Shown piece by piece: positions 41,678 to 52,039 of a DNA stretch of 64,000 nt. This DNA comes from Pelomonas sp. SE-A7 (GTDB taxonomy: Bacteria; Pseudomonadota; Gammaproteobacteria; Burkholderiales; Burkholderiaceae_C). Location of the stretch: positions 2,914,001 through 2,978,000 of the forward strand of contig NZ_JAUASW010000001.1 of the NCBI RefSeq assembly GCF_030345705.1, given 5' to 3'. The stretch's first letter is position 1. Each line of letters begins with the position of its first letter. The notes beneath the pieces are model-generated. The model saw only the letters and a program-made list of their open reading frames with translations, did not search any database and was not told the DNA's origin. The position numbers and the translations under genes were made by a program.

Positions 41678-43447
41678 TCAGCGGCCGGCCGCCGGCGTTC
41701 GGCTGTCGCATCCGCGCCCTGCCAGATTCCGATCGAAATTTCCGAAATGCGTGACGAGGCGCGACCTTCCGGGCGCCGGGCCCGCCGCGATGTCGCGATG
41801 GGCATGAGGGGAGGAGATATCGAAGCCGGCCAGCCCGGTCAGCGTCGGGAAGACCGACAGAGCGCTGAATGGCTCCCGCCTGTGCTGCTGCAGCCGTTGG
41901 AACTCGTCCTGCCGGACGCGCTGCCAGGGCTCGGACAGCCAGACCACCAGCGGCACCCGGTAGTTGACCTCCGCCGCAAAACCATGGCCCGCTTGTTTGC
42001 AGTCGCCATCGAAAAGCGTTTCCCCATGGTCCGCCGCATAAAGCATGGACGCGGTGGCGCCGCTGGCACTCAGCTGGTCGATCACCGCCGCCAGCACGTG
42101 GTCGGTGTAGAGCACGCTGTTGTCATAGGCATTGCGAAGCTCCGTGGCCTGCGAGCTGCGCCAGATGTCGGGCTTGTCCTCCCGGCCCAAGGCGGGCTTG
42201 AAGCGCTCGAAAGCCGGTGGATAGCGGTGCGCATAGTTCAGATGGCTGCCCAACGTGTGCAGCACGATGAACTGGCGCTCTTCCGATTTCGCCAGGACCT
42301 TGGCCAGCAGAGGCAGCAAGTCGCCGTCCAGCGCACCGGCGCCCCGGTAGTCGATGCCATTGACGAAATGCGCTTCGTCGGCCTCGCGAGCCAGCACCGA
42401 GATTGGTGTCTCATGGGCACCCGCCGCACCCTGCGTACTGAGCCAGTAGGTCTTGAACCCGGCCTGGCGGAAAGCCGTGACCACCGAAGCCTCGGCGGGC
42501 GGCGCCAGCATGTTCTCGGGCGGCCGTCGGGTCAGCATCAGCGGGACAGCTTCGCGGGTGGCCGAGGCGCCGCTAACGACATCGCTGAAGGCCAGCAGCC
42601 CCACACGCTTCTGCAGTTCCGGCGTAGTGTCGCGCTCGGCTCCGAACAGGCCCCAGCGATCGGGCCGCCCGGTTTCGCCAATGACCAGAACCACCACCTG
42701 GCGCCCGGCCACCGGAAGGCCAGGCCGCCAACGCACACCGAAGTCATGGCTTGCCGCCATCCGGCCATGATCAAGCAGCGCTTGCTGGTGCTCATGAAAC
42801 CGGAACCAACGAACCGGCAAGCCCCAGGGGAAACTTCGTTCCACGAGCGAAGTCAGGCCGGGCTGAGGCTTTGAAAGTGAATGCTGGACATAGGCATTGG
42901 GCTCCAGTTCGAAGCGGGCCTCGACCTCTAGACTGGCCCATTCGATCAGGCCACAGACTGCGATGACCAAGGTCGAGCTCGCCAGCACGAGCACACGGCT
43001 GCGCGATTTCCAAGTCCAGCCGGCTCGCCAGGCCCAGCGGCACAGCAGAGCCACGCAGACCGCCCAAGCCACCGCGAACACCACCAGGGGCAGAGCCCAC
43101 GGGCCCAGCCAGGCCGTGGCTTCTGCCCAGTCCGTGTCAGCAATGACGCCATAGACATGAGGCCCGCTTGGCAGGCGGAATTGCCAGACGTAGAACAGCT
43201 CGAAAGGAGCCAGCCAGGCCACCGGGCCCAACAGCCACAGTGCATGGCCCGGCCTTGATCCCAGGCCCAATGCGACGGCCAGAAGCAGCAAGTTGATCAG
43301 GCTGCCGACATTGCGGACGTCGAAACTCTCGGCATGCGAGCCGGCGGCAATGGCATCTCCCAACAGGCCCGGCAGGGCGATGACGCCCAGCAAGGCGACC
43401 CAGCAGATCAGCCCTGGCCGGCGGCTTGGCATCAGAGGGGAGCTCAC
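41678..43447 (-). CDS. EptA-like phosphoethanolamine transferase (sulfatase family)
   Basis: 589 residues. Five N-terminal transmembrane helices (GLICWVALLGVIALPGLLG, LINLLLLAVALGLGS and others), then a periplasmic sulfatase-like domain: VVLVIGETGRPDRWGLFGAE with the metal/nucleophile Thr in GET, RDTTPELQKR, GASATREAVPLML, FIVLHTLGSHLNYAHRYPP, and YAADHGETLFDG. EptA consensus is GETxRxD; here GETGRPD. It could modify lipid A or, given its place between pilA and PglL, pilin (as PptA does in Neisseria). Its frame ends at 41678; the terminator of pilA (43475-43498) lies upstream. Confidence 0.88.
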   Translation of the reverse strand: MSSPLMPSRRPGLICWVALLGVIALPGLLGDAIAAGSHAESFDVRNVGSLINLLLLAVALGLGSRPGHALWLLGPVAWLAPFELFYVWQFRLPSGPHVYGVIADTDWAEATAWLGPWALPLVVFAVAWAVCVALLCRWAWRAGWTWKSRSRVLVLASSTLVIAVCGLIEWASLEVEARFELEPNAYVQHSLSKPQPGLTSLVERSFPWGLPVRWFRFHEHQQALLDHGRMAASHDFGVRWRPGLPVAGRQVVVLVIGETGRPDRWGLFGAERDTTPELQKRVGLLAFSDVVSGASATREAVPLMLTRRPPENMLAPPAEASVVTAFRQAGFKTYWLSTQGAAGAHETPISVLAREADEAHFVNGIDYRGAGALDGDLLPLLAKVLAKSEERQFIVLHTLGSHLNYAHRYPPAFERFKPALGREDKPDIWRSSQATELRNAYDNSVLYTDHVLAAVIDQLSASGATASMLYAADHGETLFDGDCKQAGHGFAAEVNYRVPLVVWLSEPWQRVRQDEFQRLQQHRREPFSALSVFPTLTGLAGFDISSPHAHRDIAAGPAPGRSRLVTHFGNFDRNLAGRGCDSRTPAAGR

Positions 43448-43474
43448 AACTCAGTCTCGGCCGCAGGAAATGAA

Positions 43475-43498
43475 AAAAGGGGGCGGATGCCCCCTTTT
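43475..43498 (-). terminator. Rho-independent terminator of pilA
   Basis: AAAAGGGGGC (43475-43484), loop GGAT, GCCCCCTTTT (43489-43498). On the minus strand TTTTTT follows, 30 bases after the pilA stop. Confidence 0.88.
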
Positions 43499-43527
43499 GC
43501 GATCAGCATGGAACGCTGGCGGTTTGC

Positions 43528-43977
43528 TTAGGTACCGCTAGCAACGTTGTTCTTCTTCAGGGCATTTTCGACGGCGGTCGTCATGCTGGTCGAGGTGATG
43601 GCCCAGGCCACGCGAGCATCACCCAGCGTCGGGGTCAGGATGATCGAGCCGGCAGCGCTGTTGCCCATGGCGTCAGCAGGAACCGTGGCGGTGACAGCGC
43701 CGGTCGTGGCATCCACTGCGACTGCGCTAATCAGCGGGGTGGCGTTCCAGGCAGGAATACCAGCGGTCGAATCATTGCAACCGGCCAGCGTGCCCTTTTC
43801 CTGGGCGCAGATCGTGACGGCCGTCTTGATCGAGTTCAGGCTGGACACGGCAGAGGCGGCCTTGGACTTGGACGTGTAGTCCTTGTACTGGGGGATGGCC
43901 ACAGCGGCCAGGATGCCGATGATCGCCACGACGATCATCAGTTCGATCAGGGTGAAACCTTGTTGGACGCGCTTCAT
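43528..43977 (-). CDS. pilA: Type IV pilin (PilA-like)
   Basis: 149 residues. Leader MKRVQQG, then the cleavage site with mature FTLIELMIVVAIIGILAAVA, ideal type IVa pilin N-terminus (Phe+1, Glu+5). The body has two Cys residues at 57 and 67 (pre-protein), in the alpha-beta loop, not at the C-terminus as in the usual D-loop disulfide. The C-terminus is ENALKKNNVASGT. Many Ser/Thr residues make it a good target for O-linked modification by the nearby PglL-like and EptA-like enzymes. Promoter: sigma-54 element at 44025-44040. The rest of the pilus machinery must be elsewhere. Confidence 0.93.
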   Translation of the reverse strand: MKRVQQGFTLIELMIVVAIIGILAAVAIPQYKDYTSKSKAASAVSSLNSIKTAVTICAQEKGTLAGCNDSTAGIPAWNATPLISAVAVDATTGAVTATVPADAMGNSAAGSIILTPTLGDARVAWAITSTSMTTAVENALKKNNVASGT

Positions 43978-44010
43978 AAGGAACTCCTACAGCAGGGTTG
44001 AGGGGTAGAG

Positions 44011-44036
44011 ACGACCCCTCTGAATGCAGGGGTCGT
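44011..44036. repeat. Inverted repeat overlapping the pilA promoter
   Basis: ACGACCCCT (44011-44019) and AGGGGTCGT (44028-44036): 9-base perfect arms with an 8-base centre. It overlaps the -12 region and the expected transcription start, so it could influence initiation or form a 5' leader hairpin. Confidence 0.5.
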
Positions 44037-44040
44037 GCCA
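44025..44040 (-). promoter_or_regulatory. Sigma-54 (-24/-12) promoter of pilA
   Basis: On the minus strand the sequence reads TGGCACGACCCCTGCA: the TGGCAC -24 box and CTGCA -12 box, with the GG and GC doublets spaced as in the consensus YTGGCACGrNNNTTGCW. It lies about 50 bases upstream of the pilA start. PilR-dependent sigma-54 transcription of pilA is established in Pseudomonas. Confidence 0.82.
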
Positions 44041-44102
44041 GCCCTGCGTTCAGCGGATTTCGTGAGCCAGGTCACGCAAAACGAGCCAGCCCGAAGGCCG
44101 GG

Positions 44103-44119
44103 CTGACAGAAATTGTCAG
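44103..44119. promoter_or_regulatory. Candidate PilR enhancer palindrome 1
   Basis: CTGACA-N5-TGTCAG, perfect 6-base arms, centred about 98 bases upstream of the predicted pilA start of transcription. TGTC-containing elements upstream of sigma-54 pilA promoters are the documented PilR-binding pattern in Pseudomonas. Confidence 0.6.
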
Positions 44120-44152
44120 AAGTCGGGTGAAGCCTTGAAACGCAAATCGTCA

Positions 44153-44171
44153 CCTGACATTTTTTGTCAGG
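44153..44171. promoter_or_regulatory. Candidate PilR enhancer palindrome 2
   Basis: CCTGACA-N5-TGTCAGG with a T-rich centre, 51 bases further upstream than palindrome 1 (about five helical turns). Same TGACA/TGTCA arms. It also has terminator-like features on the plus strand, but no gene ends upstream of it in that direction. Confidence 0.55.
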
Positions 44172-44196
44172 CCTGGGGCGTGAACCGGAAACAAAA

Positions 44197-44217
44197 GAGC
44201 CGCCCGGGCGGCGGCTC
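44197..44217 (-). terminator. Terminator of the phosphodiesterase-like gene
   Basis: GAGCCGCC (44197-44204), loop CGGGC, GGCGGCTC (44210-44217); on the minus strand TTTTGTTTCC follows. It lies 22 bases after the stop at 44239. Confidence 0.8.
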
Positions 44218-44238
44218 ATCGCTGCGGGGAAACCCGCA

Positions 44239-45018
44239 TTACCAATCGATGCTCTGGCCGGCTTGCAGGGCCTGGATCCTGTGCGGCGTCGGCAGTACGC
44301 CGATCTCGCTCATCACGGCATCGAGCTCGCCCGGCTTGATGTGGGTGATGTGCACATCCACGCTGCCGCCCAGCTGGCTCAGCTCACGGGCCAACTCGGA
44401 CGGGCAAAGGTGCTGGCTGATACGAGCCAGCTCGCATTCGTCGTCGCCGAAAGCGGTTTCTATGACCAGATGGGCCACCTGCAACTGCGCCAGGCGAGCC
44501 CAAAGCGCCGGATTCGGGCCGGTGTCGCCCGTGAACACCCAATGGCGACCCGAGCCGTTGTCGATCGCGAAACCGCAGGCCGGCACCGTGTGCTCGGCCG
44601 TGAGGATCTCGATCTGCCGGCCTCGCCCAAGATCCAGTCGCTCGCCAACCTGGAACGGATGGAAGCTCAGCACTGGCGCCTCGGCGCTCGGCAGGCGGCT
44701 GAAATCGGGCCAGATGACACCGTTGAAGATGTGGCGGCGCAGCGCCTCGATGGTCTCCGGCAGCGCATTGATGCGAATGGGCGGGCGCTGGGCCTGGGCA
44801 CGCAGGCGCAGCACTGAATCCGCGAGCAGGCCTATGGCCAGCACATGGTCCAGGTGCGAGTGGCTGATCAGGATCTGGTCGATCCGAGCCAGCTGCTCGA
44901 GCGTCAAGTCACCGACGCCGGTGCCGGCGTCGATCAGGACGTCATCGTCCAGCAGAAAGGCCGTGGTCTTGAATCCGGCCGCAATAGCACCGGAACAGCC
45001 GAGAACGCGAATGGTCAT
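44239..45018 (-). CDS. MBL-fold 3',5'-cyclic-nucleotide phosphodiesterase-like hydrolase
   Basis: 259 residues. Metallo-beta-lactamase fold with the metal motif in LISHSHLDHVLAIGLLAD, TGDTG (His/Asp ligands), and a C-terminal ITHIKPGELDAVMSEI. The layout and the DDDVLIDAGTGVGDLTLE opening match class II cyclic-nucleotide phosphodiesterase (PDEase_II, CpdP-type) proteins. The true substrate may be cAMP or another cyclic phosphate. It is transcribed toward pilA and ends with its own terminator. Confidence 0.82.
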   Translation of the reverse strand: MTIRVLGCSGAIAAGFKTTAFLLDDDVLIDAGTGVGDLTLEQLARIDQILISHSHLDHVLAIGLLADSVLRLRAQAQRPPIRINALPETIEALRRHIFNGVIWPDFSRLPSAEAPVLSFHPFQVGERLDLGRGRQIEILTAEHTVPACGFAIDNGSGRHWVFTGDTGPNPALWARLAQLQVAHLVIETAFGDDECELARISQHLCPSELARELSQLGGSVDVHITHIKPGELDAVMSEIGVLPTPHRIQALQAGQSIDW

Positions 45019-45160
45019 GGATAAGGCTCAATGGCCCGTGTCCTGGATTGACGCACGGGCTACAGGCCTTGAATTTACGCGGTGCGACGTCCGCTGCCCA
45101 AGCCCAAATTCACGTTGGGAAGCAGCGCCTCGCGCGGCGCCAGGGCTCACGTGACTTGGT
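45019..45160. other. Gap between the phosphodiesterase gene and the FHA gene
   Basis: 142 bases. It contains GCCCGTG and CACGGGC arms (about 45037-45063), which could form a terminator-like hairpin for the FHA gene, but without a T-run. Promoter elements for the phosphodiesterase gene are not obvious. Confidence 0.3.
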
Positions 45161-45820
45161 TCACGCGCTCTGGACGAACTGCATCCGGGTGCCGGCCAGC
45201 TCGATCACGTCGCCGCTGCGCAGCGCCACCGATTCGGCAGTTAGCGGCGCACCGTTGACGCTGGGGCGTTGTGCCCCTTCCACATGGGCGAACACATAGC
45301 CCGAAGGGCGCTTGGTGATGGACGCCACCTGGACGCCGGGCTTGCCGACCGTGGTGACTACCTTGGTCAGGCTCACCTCGCGGCCGGCGGCGGCGCCGGT
45401 CAGCACCTTGATGACGGCCGGCGTGGCACTGCTGGCCGGACTGGACAAGGTGCCGAAACTGGAGGGCAGACCGAAGCCGGTGGGCGCGTTGGCGCCCGGC
45501 TTCAGGATCATCGTCTTTTCGTAGTCGGCACTGTCTTCGACCAGGTACTTGATCTTGTACTTGCCGACTTCGACGATGTCGTTGTTGGCAAGCAGCTGCT
45601 TCTTGATCGCCTTGCCGTTGATGTAGGTGCCGTTGGTCGAGTTCAGGTCTTCGATGAAGACATCGTTGCTCACCATCTGCAGAACCGCATGCTCACCGCT
45701 CACCGCCAGGTTGTCGATGACGATGTCGTTGTACGGCCTACGACCGAGCGTGGTCTTGTCCTTGGTGACCTGAACCTCCTTGATCACCACACCGTCGAGC
45801 GAAACAACCAGCTTGCCCAT
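45161..45820 (-). CDS. FHA domain-containing protein
   Basis: About 219 residues. The N-terminal FHA domain (about 1-95) shows the phospho-threonine-binding signature: TTLGRRPYNDIVIDNLAVSG, EHAVL, and NSTNGTYINGKAIKK. The second half has a degenerate FHA-like copy (about 140-219: EVSLTKVVTTVGKPGVQV, SGYVFAHVEG, PSVNGAPLT, DVIELAGTRMQFV). It probably binds phosphorylated partners of the kinase encoded three genes upstream. Start at 45820 (MGKLVVSLDG); longer frame to 45910 lacks support. Confidence 0.9.
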   Translation of the reverse strand: MGKLVVSLDGVVIKEVQVTKDKTTLGRRPYNDIVIDNLAVSGEHAVLQMVSNDVFIEDLNSTNGTYINGKAIKKQLLANNDIVEVGKYKIKYLVEDSADYEKTMILKPGANAPTGFGLPSSFGTLSSPASSATPAVIKVLTGAAAGREVSLTKVVTTVGKPGVQVASITKRPSGYVFAHVEGAQRPSVNGAPLTAESVALRSGDVIELAGTRMQFVQSA

Positions 45821-45888
45821 TGTTGACCCCATAGTTGTCAGCGGCGGCCCGGGCCGGCGCTGCTTGTCTGCCTTGAATGCCGCCGGGC

Positions 45889-46677
45889 TCAGCGCCGGCC
45901 GAACGGCCACCAGGTACGACCGACGGACCGCGCCCGACCTTCGGCGCGCACCAAAACGACTGCAATATTATCCTTGCCGCCCATGTCATTGGCCGCATCG
46001 ATCAGCGCCTGCGCCGCTTCCGACAGCGAAGGGTGGCTAATCAACAACTGTGCCAGGGCATCGTCGTCGAGCATATCGGACAAGCCGTCCGAGCACATCA
46101 GGTAGACGTCGCCGGATTGGACCTCATGCTGGTGCAGCTCCAGCATCACGGCGTCCTCGACGCCGACCGCCCGTGTGACCAGGTTCTTGTTGCTGGAGAA
46201 GACCGCCTCCTCAGGCGTCAGCAGGCCCGCGTCCAGCTGTTCCTGCAGCAGCGAATGGTCGCGGGTGATCTGGCTCAGATGACCGCCGCGCAGCCGGTAG
46301 CAACGCGAATCACCCACGTGGCCCAGCAGCAGCCCCTGCTCGCGGAACACGGCCAGCACCAGGGTCGTGCCCATGCCCGCGTAGCGAGGATTGGTATTGG
46401 CGGCGTTGAAGATGGCGCGGTTGGCGTTGTCCACGCAGATGTCCATGGCCCTGCGCACGTCGGTCGGGTCCACACTGCTGCCGGATTCCTTCAGCCATCG
46501 ACCCAGTTCGGCCTTGATGAAGGACGTCAGCATCGAGCTGGCCACCTCGCCGGCGTTGTAGCCCCCCATGCCGTCGGCCAGCACGGCCAGACTGACGCTC
46601 TCGTCCACCGCCACCGAATCCTCGTTGTTGTCGCGCGCGCGGCCGACGTCAGTGGCGCTGAAGAACTCCAGGGTCAT
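45889..46677 (-). CDS. PPM/PP2C-type Ser/Thr phosphatase
   Basis: 262 residues covering the whole PPM fold: RARDNNEDSVAV (metal Asp), VLADGMGGYNAGEVAS, GMGTTLVLAVFREQGLLLGHVGDSRCYRL, LMCSDGLSDML and MGGKDNIAVVLV. All metal aspartates are present; such phosphatases are Mn2+/Mg2+-dependent. It lies between the kinase and FHA genes in the same direction, the usual Stp position opposing a Hanks-type kinase. It overlaps neither neighbour but they are close (32 bases to the kinase stop). Confidence 0.94.
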   Translation of the reverse strand: MTLEFFSATDVGRARDNNEDSVAVDESVSLAVLADGMGGYNAGEVASSMLTSFIKAELGRWLKESGSSVDPTDVRRAMDICVDNANRAIFNAANTNPRYAGMGTTLVLAVFREQGLLLGHVGDSRCYRLRGGHLSQITRDHSLLQEQLDAGLLTPEEAVFSSNKNLVTRAVGVEDAVMLELHQHEVQSGDVYLMCSDGLSDMLDDDALAQLLISHPSLSEAAQALIDAANDMGGKDNIAVVLVRAEGRARSVGRTWWPFGRR

Positions 46678-46709
46678 GGGCTTGGACGGGCGCGGGTTGA
46701 GGGTGGGGG

Positions 46710-47737
<1,028 letters not shown>

Positions 47738-47741
<4 letters not shown>

Positions 47742-48475
47742 GTGCCTCCCGGGCTCCTTCGGCGCCGCGCCAGCAGGCTGCCGACGGCCGGCACCAGGAA
47801 GGCGCCAGCCAGGGAGCAAGCGTAACCCAATGCTGCCGGGACTTCGGGCGTCGCGCCATGCTTGGGTGGCAGCATCGGCAGCCAGGGCCTCAGGGCCGGA
47901 TCCTCGATCAGCATGCCGCCGGCGATCCAGCCGAGCAGCATGGCTCCGCCGGTGATGATCAGCGGGAAGCGGTCCATCAGCCGGATCACCAGCTGGCTGC
48001 CCCAGACGATGATGGGGATGGACACCACCAGGCCGAACACCACCAGGAGCATCTCCGAGCCCTCGCCGGCCGCCTCGGCCGCACCGGCGATCGCAATGAC
48101 GTTGTCCAGGCTCATCACGAAGTCAGCCACGATCACCGTCTTTACCGCGGACCAGAGCCGGTCACTGGCCTCGATCTCGCCATGGCCATCGCCCTCCTCG
48201 GGCAGCAGGAGCTTGACGCCAATCCACAGCAGCAGCAGAGCACCGGCGATCTTCAGATACGGCACCTGCAGCAGCGTCAGCGCGAAGAAGATCAGCACCA
48301 CCCGCAGCAGGATTGCACCCACCGTGCCCCACAAGATTCCCTGCCGGCGCTGCGCTGTTGGCAGCTTGCGGCAGGCCAGGGCGATCACCACCGCGTTGTC
48401 GCCACCCAGCAGGATGTCGATCATGATGATCTGGGCCACGGCGACCCAGAAGTCAGCATTCATTAGCTGGTCCAT
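47738..48475 (-). CDS. TerC family integral membrane protein (first copy)
   Basis: 245 residues with about seven transmembrane helices and the TerC hallmarks: DILLGGDNAVVIALACRKLP, LLLWIGVKLLLPE, and VIVADFVMSLDNVIAIAGAA. TerC/MeeF-type proteins are linked to metal (Mn2+) export that loads exoenzymes, and to tellurite resistance. It overlaps the kinase gene and is preceded by a second TerC copy (48496-49194). Confidence 0.9.
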
Positions 48476-48495
48476 GGGCTCCGCATCTTAGTGGC

Positions 48496-49194
48496 TCATT
48501 CGTCGCCCACGGTTCGTCGACGCCGTGCCAACCAGGTGCCCGCGGCCACCACGCCAATGGCGCAACTGATGCTCACCGCATAGTCCAGGCCGTGCATATG
48601 GGTCTCGAACCAGTCATGCACCGCCATGTCGGTCACGGCCATTTCGCCGGCCACAAATCCAAGCAGGGCAGCGCCGAGCACGACGATGAACGGAAAGCTC
48701 TCGATCAGCTTCAGCAGCAAGGTGCTACCGAAGATGATCAGGGGGATGGACAGCCCGAGACCAAGCACCAGCAAGAGTGTGCGTGCGCCTTCGGGTGCGC
48801 TGTTTGCCGCGGCAGCCACGGCAATCACGTTGTCCAGGCTCATCACCAGGTCGGCGACCAGAATGGTGCGGACGGCCGACCACAGGCTGCTGCTGGCATG
48901 CACATCGGCGGCGTCTTCCTCTTCCACCATCAGCTGCACACCTATCCACAGCAACAGCAGGGCGCCGATCAGCTTCAGGTAGGGGAATTGCAGCAGTGAG
49001 ACCGCGAACAGGGTCAGGATGACACGCAACACGATGGCGGCCGCGCTGCCGGCGAACACTGCCTTGGCCTGCTGGTGCGCAGGCAGGTTGCGCGCGGCCA
49101 AGGCAATCACGACCGCGTTGTCGCCCGACAGCAGCACGTTGACCCAGATGATCTTGAGCAGGGCAATCCAGAACGCGGCAGTCATCAAATCCAT
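48496..49194 (-). CDS. TerC family integral membrane protein (second copy)
   Basis: 232 residues, a tandem paralogue of the neighbouring TerC: VNVLLSGDNAVVIALAARNLPA, LLLWIGVQLMVEE and LVADLVMSLDNVIAVAAAANS. The two differ most in loop 3 and at the C-terminus but keep all core aspartates. It lies 20 bases upstream of the first TerC gene, so the block TerC-TerC-kinase-phosphatase-FHA is probably one operon with 49195-49280 as promoter region. Confidence 0.9.
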   Translation of the reverse strand: MDLMTAAFWIALLKIIWVNVLLSGDNAVVIALAARNLPAHQQAKAVFAGSAAAIVLRVILTLFAVSLLQFPYLKLIGALLLLWIGVQLMVEEEDAADVHASSSLWSAVRTILVADLVMSLDNVIAVAAAANSAPEGARTLLLVLGLGLSIPLIIFGSTLLLKLIESFPFIVVLGAALLGFVAGEMAVTDMAVHDWFETHMHGLDYAVSISCAIGVVAAGTWLARRRRTVGDE

Positions 49195-49280
49195 GGGAAC
49201 TCCTGTCGGGCAGGTCAGATGGCGAGCAAGGGCAATGGCATGACCCGACCCCTCTAGTGTCGCGGGGCGGGTCGCAATAA

Positions 49281-49306
49281 AACAAGCCGCCCGGAGGCGG
49301 CTTGTT
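49281..49306 (-). terminator. Rho-independent terminator of sucCD
   Basis: AACAAGCCGCC (49281-49291), loop CGGA, GGCGGCTTGTT (49296-49306); on the minus strand TTTATTGC follows. 11-bp stem, 22 bases after the sucD stop. Confidence 0.88.
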
Positions 49307-49328
49307 GATCAGCGGGGCGAAGCCTGAA

Positions 49329-50222
49329 TCAGAGCAGACCCTTGAGCAGCTTGCCCATCTCCGAAGGATTGCGCGTGACCGTGAAGCCGCACTCTTCCAT
49401 GATGGCCAGCTTGGCATCGGCCGTGTCGGCGCCGCCCGAGATCAGCGCGCCGGCGTGGCCCATGCGCTTGCCCGGAGGGGCGGTGACGCCAGCGATGAAG
49501 CCGACGACCGGCTTCTTCATGTTCAGCTTGCACCAGCGGGCGGCTTCCGCCTCGTCCGGGCCGCCGATCTCGCCGATCATGATGACGGCGTCGGTGTCCG
49601 GATCGTCGTTGAACGCCTTCATCACGTCGATGTGCTTCAGGCCATTGATCGGGTCGCCACCGATGCCGACGGCCGACGATTGGCCCAGGCCGATTTCGGT
49701 CAGCTGTGCCACGGCTTCATAGGTCAGCGTGCCCGAGCGCGAGACCACGCCGATGCGGCCCTTGCGGTGGATGTGGCCGGGCATGATGCCGATCTTGATT
49801 TCGTCGGGCGTGATCAGGCCGGGGCAGTTGGGGCCCAGCAGCAGCGTGCGCTTGCCGCCGGCCGCTTCCTTGGCCTTCATCTTGTTGCGCACTTCCAGCA
49901 TGTCGCGGACCGGGATGCCTTCGGTGATGCAGATCGCCAGGTCCAGGTCGGCTTCGACAGCTTCCCAGATGGCGGCAGCGGCACCAGCCGGCGGCACGTA
50001 GATCACGGACACGGTGGCGCCGGTCTGGCCAGCGGCTTCCTTGACCGTCGCGTAGATTGGGATGTCCGAGAACTTCTCGCCCGCCTTCTTGGGGTTCACG
50101 CCGGCGACGAACGCATTCTTGCCGTTCGCGTAGGCCTGGCAGCCCAGGGTGTGGAACTGACCGGTCTTGCCCGTGATGCCCTGGGTGATGACCTTGGTGT
50201 CTTTGTTGATGTAGATACTCAT
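49329..50222 (-). CDS. sucD: Succinyl-CoA synthetase alpha subunit
   Basis: 297 residues with CoA-binding domain (TKVITQGITGKTGQFHTLGC), VNPKKAGEKFSDIPIY, LLGPNCPGLITPDEIKIG and the phospho-histidine region GKRMGHAGALISGGADTADAK (active His in GHAGA). With SucC it makes succinate and nucleoside triphosphate from succinyl-CoA in the TCA cycle. It follows sucC by 21 bases, with its terminator at 49281-49306. Confidence 0.98.
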   Translation of the reverse strand: MSIYINKDTKVITQGITGKTGQFHTLGCQAYANGKNAFVAGVNPKKAGEKFSDIPIYATVKEAAGQTGATVSVIYVPPAGAAAAIWEAVEADLDLAICITEGIPVRDMLEVRNKMKAKEAAGGKRTLLLGPNCPGLITPDEIKIGIMPGHIHRKGRIGVVSRSGTLTYEAVAQLTEIGLGQSSAVGIGGDPINGLKHIDVMKAFNDDPDTDAVIMIGEIGGPDEAEAARWCKLNMKKPVVGFIAGVTAPPGKRMGHAGALISGGADTADAKLAIMEECGFTVTRNPSEMGKLLKGLL

Positions 50223-50243
50223 GGCGAATTCTTTCTTTCAGGC

Positions 50244-51404
<1,161 letters not shown>

Positions 51405-51442
51405 AGGGGGTCTCGCTTAGGGGAAGTCAGTCAATCGATCGG

Positions 51443-52039
51443 TCAGGAAGATCCCAGCGGCGTCGCGGTGGATTCGGCCTGCAGGGCCTGTCCTTGGCGA
51501 TACCAGCGGGGGTAATGGGTTTGCACGACCGGGCCATCGCGGCGCAGCGCATGGCAGCGGTCGAGCTGGAAGGGAGGTGTGCCGTCCTCACTGCCTTCAC
51601 GGGTGTCGATCACCTCGCCGGCAAAGGCCTGGATCACAGCTGTAGGCAGCACGTTGCAGAGCTCGGTGAGATGGGTGCAGCCCAGCACACCGGACAGCTT
51701 CTGCTTGACCGCCGCCCGGAAGCCCTTGAGCAAATTGAGCCCGACCAGCTGGGCATAGGCATTGCCGTGATGCTCGCATCGGCCCGGGTATGGCATGGCA
51801 CGGGTGTCGGACGAGGCTTCAAGAATGTTCAGCCGGGCATCGACGACCAAGGTCAACAGCATGTCGTGGACCGGCTCACCGGCCTTGCGAATGCCGGCCG
51901 AAAGCTGCATGTCTCGTGTCTTGGTATCCCGCAACTCGGCTTCGACGTCGAACAAGCCGTCATTGCGCGCATAGACCTGCACCAGGGTGGCGCGGGCATG
52001 CATCAAACGGCGCTCGGTGGAGGGGGCGTTCGGGGACAT
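51443..52039 (-). CDS. DUF2889 domain-containing protein
   Basis: 198 residues, no signal peptide. It matches the DUF2889 pattern through VYARNDGLFDVEAELRDTKTRD, GEPVHDMLLTLVVDARLNI, GCTHLTELCNVLPTAVIQAFAG and several conserved Cys/His (CEHHGNAYAQLVGLNLL, CTHLTEL). Function unknown; DUF2889 genes are widespread in betaproteobacteria. Start at 52039; the longer frame to 52111 adds an Arg-rich stretch and lacks a ribosome site. It precedes sucC. Confidence 0.82.
   Translation of the reverse strand: MSPNAPSTERRLMHARATLVQVYARNDGLFDVEAELRDTKTRDMQLSAGIRKAGEPVHDMLLTLVVDARLNILEASSDTRAMPYPGRCEHHGNAYAQLVGLNLLKGFRAAVKQKLSGVLGCTHLTELCNVLPTAVIQAFAGEVIDTREGSEDGTPPFQLDRCHALRRDGPVVQTHYPRWYRQGQALQAESTATPLGSS

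Noticed and set aside
43378..43447. Possible promoter with cassette-like boundary between pilA and the EptA-like gene
   Set aside because: Codon use and GC of both genes match the surrounding chromosome; no repeats flank the block, so recent transfer is not supported.
44153..44171. Second TGACA palindrome as a rho-independent terminator
   Set aside because: A T-rich centre sits in the loop and not after the stem; no gene ends just upstream on the plus strand, and the minus-strand gene has its own terminator at 44197-44217. An enhancer site fits better, although it stays uncertain.
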